DNA from: Autumnicola edwardsiae
Lineage (GTDB): Bacteria > Bacteroidota > Bacteroidia > Flavobacteriales > Flavobacteriaceae
DNA length: 10,262 bases
Direction: 5' to 3'
Assembly: GCF_031846505.1 (NCBI RefSeq)
Contig: NZ_JAVRHP010000107.1
Span: 1 to 10,262 of the forward strand
The notes under the pieces are model-generated. The model saw only the letters and a program-made list of their open reading frames with translations. It did no database searches and was not told the origin of the DNA. The position numbers and the translations under genes were made by a program. Of the stretch, positions 7,361-10,262 are shown in pieces (position 1 is the stretch's first letter; each line of letters begins with the position of its first letter).

Positions 7361-7368
7361 TAAGTTTG
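7361..7368 (+). promoter_or_regulatory. Bacteroidota -7 promoter element for the small membrane peptide
   Basis: TAAGTTTG is an exact match to the Bacteroidota -7 consensus TAnnTTTG. Transcription would start near 7375 and give a leader of about 25 bases before the ATG at 7400. No clear TTG is found at the -33 position, which lowers confidence. Confidence 0.5.
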
Positions 7369-7399
7369 CAATTTACCCAAAAGAAAGTGTAGAAGAAAA

Positions 7400-7567
7400 A
7401 TGTCAAAATATAGGAGAAATAGAAGAAAGAAGAAGGGTCAAAAATCTTCCCGGAATAAAATAACTAAAAAAGAAAAGCTTTTTGGAATTTTTTCATTAAT
7501 CCTTTTGGTCATTGCATCATTTTTATTGTATTTTTTTGTCTTAAAAGACTTTATTCATAAGCCCTGA
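7400..7567 (+). CDS. Very basic single-span membrane peptide, unknown function
   Basis: A 55-residue ORF from ATG 7400 to TGA 7565. Residues 1-26 are extremely basic: MSKYRRNRRKKKGQK has ten Lys/Arg in fifteen residues, followed by SSRNKITKKEK. Residues 27-48 are one hydrophobic helix (LFGIFSLILLVIASFLLYFFV), then a short KDFIHKP tail. By the positive-inside rule the basic part should stay in the cytoplasm, where it could bind nucleic acid, ribosomes or acidic lipids; no cleavage site is evident. I do not recognise a family. Support for it being real is the marked two-part composition, which is unlikely by chance, plus the TAAGTTTG promoter element 32 bases before the start. It stands alone, about 250 bases from the gene before and 460 from the gene after. 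Confidence 0.55.
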   Translation: MSKYRRNRRKKKGQKSSRNKITKKEKLFGIFSLILLVIASFLLYFFVLKDFIHKP

Positions 7568-7704
7568 TTATTTAAAAATGTTTACCTACCAACTTTTTCT
7601 TAATCTAATGATTCTATGGAATTCATTATTTTTCTTTTTAAAAGTTGAAGTTTTAAGAGGCGTAGAAAATTGACCTTTTGTAAACAAAATACTTCAATTA
7701 AAAA

Positions 7705-7731
7705 CCGATTCCCTGTAATATAAGGAATCGG
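7705..7731 (-). terminator. Hairpin, terminator-like on the minus strand
   Basis: CCGATTCC (7705-7712) and GGAATCGG (7724-7731) form a perfect 8-bp stem with an 11-base loop. On the plus strand the bases after it (GAGTTCTC) are not a T run, but read on the minus strand the stem is followed by TTTTTAATT, the form of an intrinsic terminator. No minus-strand gene is visible that would need it; it could stop antisense transcription towards the small peptide gene or be the stem of an unannotated RNA. Confidence 0.45.
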
Positions 7732-7812
7732 GAGTTCTCTGGTATTTCAATTCAAGTACTTCTAAAGGAGGGGCGACCAGAATTATACTCATATTATTGA
7801 GAACCTTCATAA

Positions 7813-7845
7813 TACTCCTAATAGGTAGGCTGTCTCATAGGAGTA
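7813..7845. repeat. Inverted repeat enclosing an IS-end-like sequence
   Basis: TACTCCTA (7813-7820) and TAGGAGTA (7838-7845) are perfect 8-base inverted arms around a 17-base centre that contains AGGCTGTCTCA (7827-7837). That centre resembles, from memory, the terminal sequence of several insertion sequence families, but no transposase and no partner end is seen. It may be a relic or simply a hairpin. Confidence 0.35.
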
Positions 7846-7976
7846 AATACAAAGCTTCCAAGTTAGAAACTTTAAACGTACAAACGAGGTTTTCGCCGTT
7901 GGTAAATCTTTTAAGAAGCTTAATACTATATATTCCTACAACTTTAAAAATATATTCTTAAGATAATAACTTTCAA

Positions 7977-8018
7977 TATTTAGATTATTAAAAAATAAAT
8001 TTTAGATTTGTCTAAATA
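7977..8018 (+). promoter_or_regulatory. Promoter with TTTAGA operator-like repeats for the redox operon
   Basis: TAGATTTG (8003-8010) is an exact TAnnTTTG -7 element; transcription should begin near 8017, about 14 bases before the ATG at 8031. The -33 position has TTA (7980-7982) instead of TTG, 20 bases upstream. Three copies of TTTAGA overlie the promoter: direct copies at 7979-7984 and 8001-8006, exactly 22 bases apart, and an inverted copy TCTAAA at 8011-8016. The last two form a 16-base perfect dyad with a four-base centre. TATTTAGA (7977-7984) and TCTAAATA (8011-8018) also form 8-base inverted arms. This is the layout of an operator for a dimeric regulator that would cover both promoter elements, but no regulator is known. 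Confidence 0.55.
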
Positions 8019-8030
8019 ATATTTTAGGTA

Positions 8031-9239
8031 ATGAAAATAGAATGGTTAAGTCTAATTATTTTTATCGCTTTTTTTACATCCTGTGAAAAATTAGCTGATG
8101 AATATGGTCCTGTTCCTCCAAAGGAAAATGAACTTCTTGATGGCCCTGTAGAAGGATTATCAGTTGAAGAGCAGATTCAGTTCTTGAATGGGGATATAGC
8201 GTTCAATGATGAAGTATTTACCGCAGAAACTGGACTCGGCCCCGTTTTCGTAGGTACTAGCTGTGTTAGTTGTCATTCTGGGGATGGTAAAGGTCACCCG
8301 TTTAATCAATTTATAAGATTCGGTCAAAGTGATACTTTAGGAAATCCTTTTGCAGACTTTGGGGATGGTAAAAATCAATTACAGAATAAAGCAATTCAGG
8401 GGTTTCAGCCTGAAAAGCTACCTCCAGGAGCACCCTTCACAACCTTGGTTGCGCCTGCGGTCACAGGATTAGGTTTTTTGGATGCTGTTCCAGATGAAAG
8501 TATACTTTCTCTAGCCGATCCTTATGATGAGAATGGCGACGGAATAAGTGGTAGAGCTCATTTCGCATATCCTCCTGAATATGTTCAAATTCGGCCAAAT
8601 AGTATTTCACGTGGAGGTAAATATATTTTTAGGTTTGGTAAAAAGGCAATTAGTTATGACTTATTGCATCAAACAGTAGGTGCGTATAATCAAGATATAG
8701 GTATTACATCATTATTTGAACCTATAGATCCTTATAGCGGGCTGGAAGAGGACCCGGAAATCAGTACTCAGGTAGTTAACGAGGTGGTTTTTTATTTAAA
8801 AACCTTAAAAGCTCCGATACCTCGAAATCAAAATGATCCTGATGTTGTATCTGGCAAACAAATTTTTTCCCGAATTCAATGTGCTGCCTGCCATACCCCA
8901 AGCATGAAAACGGGATATTCGCCTATCGAAGCACTATCTAATAAAGGATTTCATCCCTATACAGATTTACTACTTCATGATATGGGTCCTGGTCTGGACG
9001 ATGGATATACCGAAGGTTTTGCTGAAACATCCGAATGGAGAACCCCTCCGCTATGGGGAATTGGCCTTTCTGAAAACTCACAAGGAGGAGGTTTGTTTCT
9101 TTTACATGATGGCAGGGCAAGAAGTATTGAGGAAGCCATTTTGATGCATGGCGGTGAAGCCAAAAATTCAAGGGATGAGTTCAATGCCCTATCGAATCAG
9201 GAAAAAAAGCAACTACTTGAATTTATAAATTCATTATGA
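8031..9239 (+). CDS. Di-haem oxidoreductase lipoprotein, DUF1111 family
   Basis: A 402-residue exported protein. The N-terminus MKIEWLSLIIFIAFFTSC is a lipoprotein signal with lipobox Cys18, so the mature protein should be lipid-anchored in the envelope. Two c-type haem sites are present, CVSCH (78-82) and CAACH (284-288), one in each half as in bacterial di-haem peroxidases. Other family landmarks are TLVAPAVTGLGFLDAVP (138-154), DENGDGISGRA (166-176), LLHDMGPGLDDG (314-325, with M318 a possible axial ligand), WRTPPLWGIG (336-345) and LLHDGRARSIEEAILMHGGEA (357-377). The family is called putative thiol oxidoreductase or peroxidase; the real substrate is not established, though in other Bacteroidota it often sits with iron-uptake imelysin genes. 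Its stop overlaps the next start, implying coupled translation and a shared job with the Rieske protein. Confidence 0.93.
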   Translation: MKIEWLSLIIFIAFFTSCEKLADEYGPVPPKENELLDGPVEGLSVEEQIQFLNGDIAFNDEVFTAETGLGPVFVGTSCVSCHSGDGKGHPFNQFIRFGQSDTLGNPFADFGDGKNQLQNKAIQGFQPEKLPPGAPFTTLVAPAVTGLGFLDAVPDESILSLADPYDENGDGISGRAHFAYPPEYVQIRPNSISRGGKYIFRFGKKAISYDLLHQTVGAYNQDIGITSLFEPIDPYSGLEEDPEISTQVVNEVVFYLKTLKAPIPRNQNDPDVVSGKQIFSRIQCAACHTPSMKTGYSPIEALSNKGFHPYTDLLLHDMGPGLDDGYTEGFAETSEWRTPPLWGIGLSENSQGGGLFLLHDGRARSIEEAILMHGGEAKNSRDEFNALSNQEKKQLLEFINSL

Positions 9240-9673
9240 TGAAAAGAAAAAAATTTATCCAAACCCTTTCCTCTGTTGCTATAACAATACCAAGTTTAGG
9301 TTTTTTACATTCATGCAGTGGAATTTACTATGCTACAGCAAAGGAAGAGGTAGATAAGTTAACCATAGCGAAGCATGAGTTTATTCTTGAAAAAAATAAC
9401 AAGGTGTCTAAAAGAGAGTTTGTCCTTATACAAAATAACAAATACAGATTCCCTATTTGTCTATATAAAGTTGGTGAAGACTATATAGCTTCCTTACTAA
9501 AATGCACTCATCGAGGGTGCGAGCTTAATGTTGGTGGGGGTATCTATAGTTGTCCTTGCCATGGAAGCCAATTTTCCAATGAAGGAACCGTATTACAAGG
9601 ACCTGCTGAACAAAAACTAAAAACATTTCCAACGAAAACAGACGATGAAAACATCTATATTTTATTCTCCTAA
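9236..9673 (+). CDS. Rieske [2Fe-2S] lipoprotein
   Basis: A 145-residue exported iron-sulfur protein. The cluster motifs are CTHRGC (90-95) and CPCHGSQF (106-113): ligands C90, H92, C106 and H109, with C95 and C108 placed to form the disulfide typical of high-potential bc1-type Rieske centres rather than of dioxygenase ferredoxins. The N-terminus MMKRKKFIQTLSSVAITIPSLG is a basic-hydrophobic export signal ending in LHSC with Cys27 as a probable lipid-anchor site; it has no twin arginine. No cytochrome b or c1 gene is nearby, so it is unlikely to be part of a full bc1 complex; electron exchange with the DUF1111 haems is the natural guess. The start is ATGATG across the previous stop (first ATG 9236, second 9239), and its end overlaps the next gene by 29 bases. 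Confidence 0.93.
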   Translation: MMKRKKFIQTLSSVAITIPSLGFLHSCSGIYYATAKEEVDKLTIAKHEFILEKNNKVSKREFVLIQNNKYRFPICLYKVGEDYIASLLKCTHRGCELNVGGGIYSCPCHGSQFSNEGTVLQGPAEQKLKTFPTKTDDENIYILFS

Positions 9674-10262
9674 TTATTTGATCATTACCTTAATATTGTT
9701 CACCCTCAGTGGAAATTTAATAGCCCAAAACGAGGATGATATACTTAAAAGAACGAAGTCAGATACAACAGATACTCAACTTAACATGGATGCGGTATAC
9801 AATCGACCAGCTCTAACAATAAATAAAGCTCCGGTATCTATTGGGGGATATCTTGAAGCCAATTCGATATATGCAGTGGAAGATGGATTGACAGAAGGAT
9901 TATCTTTTCAAGCACGACGTTTAACATTATTTCTGTCTGCCTCAATTAACAAAAGAATTAAATTTTTAACGGAAGTAGAGTTTGAAGAGGGAGGTAAAGA
10001 GATTGCCATAGAATTTGCTGCTATGGATATCTCCTTTGATCCTCTTCTCAATTTACGAGGTGGAATAATCTTGAATCCAATCGGTGCTTTTAATCAAAAT
10101 CACGATGGTCCTAAATGGGAGTTTGTAGAAAGACCTGATGTGGCAGTAAAATTACTACCCGCCACTTTTTCTAATGCAGGTTTTGGAATGTATGGTAAAA
10201 CAAATACTGGAGATTGGATTATCGGATATGAAGCATACCTCTCAAATGGATTTGACAATAGT
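9645..10262 (+). CDS. Porin-like outer-membrane beta-barrel protein, partial
   Basis: The frame is open from ATG 9645 to the window end, with 206 residues visible. Residues 1-27 form a signal peptide (hydrophobic LIITLILFTLSG, then NLIA before Q28), which supports this start despite its 29-base overlap with the Rieske gene. After a polar linker, alternating strands begin: VSIGGYLEANSIYAV, LSFQARRLTLFLSASIN, IKFLTEVEFEE, IAIEFAAMDISFD and LNLRGGIILNPIGAFNQNHDGP. The run of strands with the GGIILNPIGAFN and WEFVERPDV motifs is like phosphate-selective (OprO/OprP-type) porins or related Bacteroidota outer-membrane proteins; the substrate is unknown. Its coupling to the two redox lipoproteins suggests it either passes their substrate across the outer membrane or serves as their anchor. 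Confidence 0.85.
   Translation, partial: MKTSIFYSPNYLIITLILFTLSGNLIAQNEDDILKRTKSDTTDTQLNMDAVYNRPALTINKAPVSIGGYLEANSIYAVEDGLTEGLSFQARRLTLFLSASINKRIKFLTEVEFEEGGKEIAIEFAAMDISFDPLLNLRGGIILNPIGAFNQNHDGPKWEFVERPDVAVKLLPATFSNAGFGMYGKTNTGDWIIGYEAYLSNGFDNS

Larger units (their letters stand above)
7145..7399. other. Non-coding stretch after the stress protein gene
   Basis: About 255 bases without a supported gene on either strand. It includes a distant inverted repeat TATGAAG (7180-7186) / CTTCATA (7221-7227) with a 34-base loop, which is too weak to name, a possible terminator (7334-7353) and a promoter element (7361-7368) described separately. Confidence 0.5.
7568..8000. other. Long non-coding stretch with inverted repeats
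   Basis: Over 400 AT-rich bases without a convincing gene on either strand. It holds two inverted repeats (7705-7731 and 7813-7845), a short TTTTG-TAAA-CAAAA dyad (7676-7689), and TCTGG (7738-7742) that could pair with CCAGA (7777-7781) around an AAAGGAGGGG tract (7764-7773) that has no start codon at a useful distance. The clustering of these between 7676 and 7845 could mark a structured RNA or the remains of a mobile element; neither is proved. Confidence 0.4.

Noticed and set aside
7578..7673. A 31-codon ORF starting MFTYQLFLNL in the gap after the small basic peptide gene
   Set aside because: It is short, AT-driven in composition, has no promoter element or family resemblance, and hydrophobic residues are expected from T-rich DNA.
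7764..7773. A strong Shine-Dalgarno-like tract AAAGGAGGGG in the gap
   Set aside because: No ATG, GTG or TTG at a suitable distance opens a useful reading frame, and this lineage rarely uses such sites.

Overview
The window looks like a chromosomal segment of a Bacteroidota bacterium, most likely a marine or salt-tolerant flavobacterium. This is inferred from the AT-rich sequence, the near absence of Shine-Dalgarno sites in front of clear genes, two exact matches to the Bacteroidota -7 promoter element TAnnTTTG (7361 and 8003), and the style of several proteins (a LspA with a long insert, a tandem universal stress protein with a degenerate second half, a SusD-like-era style lipoprotein redox enzyme). 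No rRNA, tRNA, CRISPR array or intact mobile element was seen. Every recognisable gene is on the + strand.

Region 1 (1-204) is the C-terminal end of a dihydrolipoyl dehydrogenase-type flavoprotein. Region 2 (302-7144) is a tightly packed run of nine genes: NhaA Na+/H+ antiporter, a cation transporter of the CDF type with a heavy-metal-associated-like N-terminus, lipoprotein signal peptidase LspA, a CaCA-type Na+/Ca2+ exchanger relative, a 61-residue small protein, an APC amino acid permease, a second related 58-residue small protein, a SpoIIAA/STAS-like protein and a tandem universal stress protein. Most gaps are 1-60 bases, so these are probably transcribed together or in a few overlapping units. 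The theme is ion and pH homeostasis, envelope maintenance and stress response.

Region 3 (7145-8030) is almost 900 bases with little coding content. It holds a 55-codon ORF for a very basic single-span membrane peptide preceded by a good promoter element, several inverted repeats, and, just before the next gene, a promoter with three copies of the hexamer TTTAGA (one inverted) around it.

Region 4 (8031 to the end) is a second, overlapping operon: a di-haem oxidoreductase lipoprotein of the DUF1111 family, a small lipoprotein Rieske [2Fe-2S] protein with the high-potential bc1-type cluster motif, and a porin-like outer-membrane beta-barrel that runs off the window. The translational coupling (ATGATG overlapping the stop; 29-base overlap at the next junction) says the three products work together. 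A compact envelope-located redox chain tied to an outer-membrane channel, with no cytochrome b partner in view, is the most interesting candidate system here.
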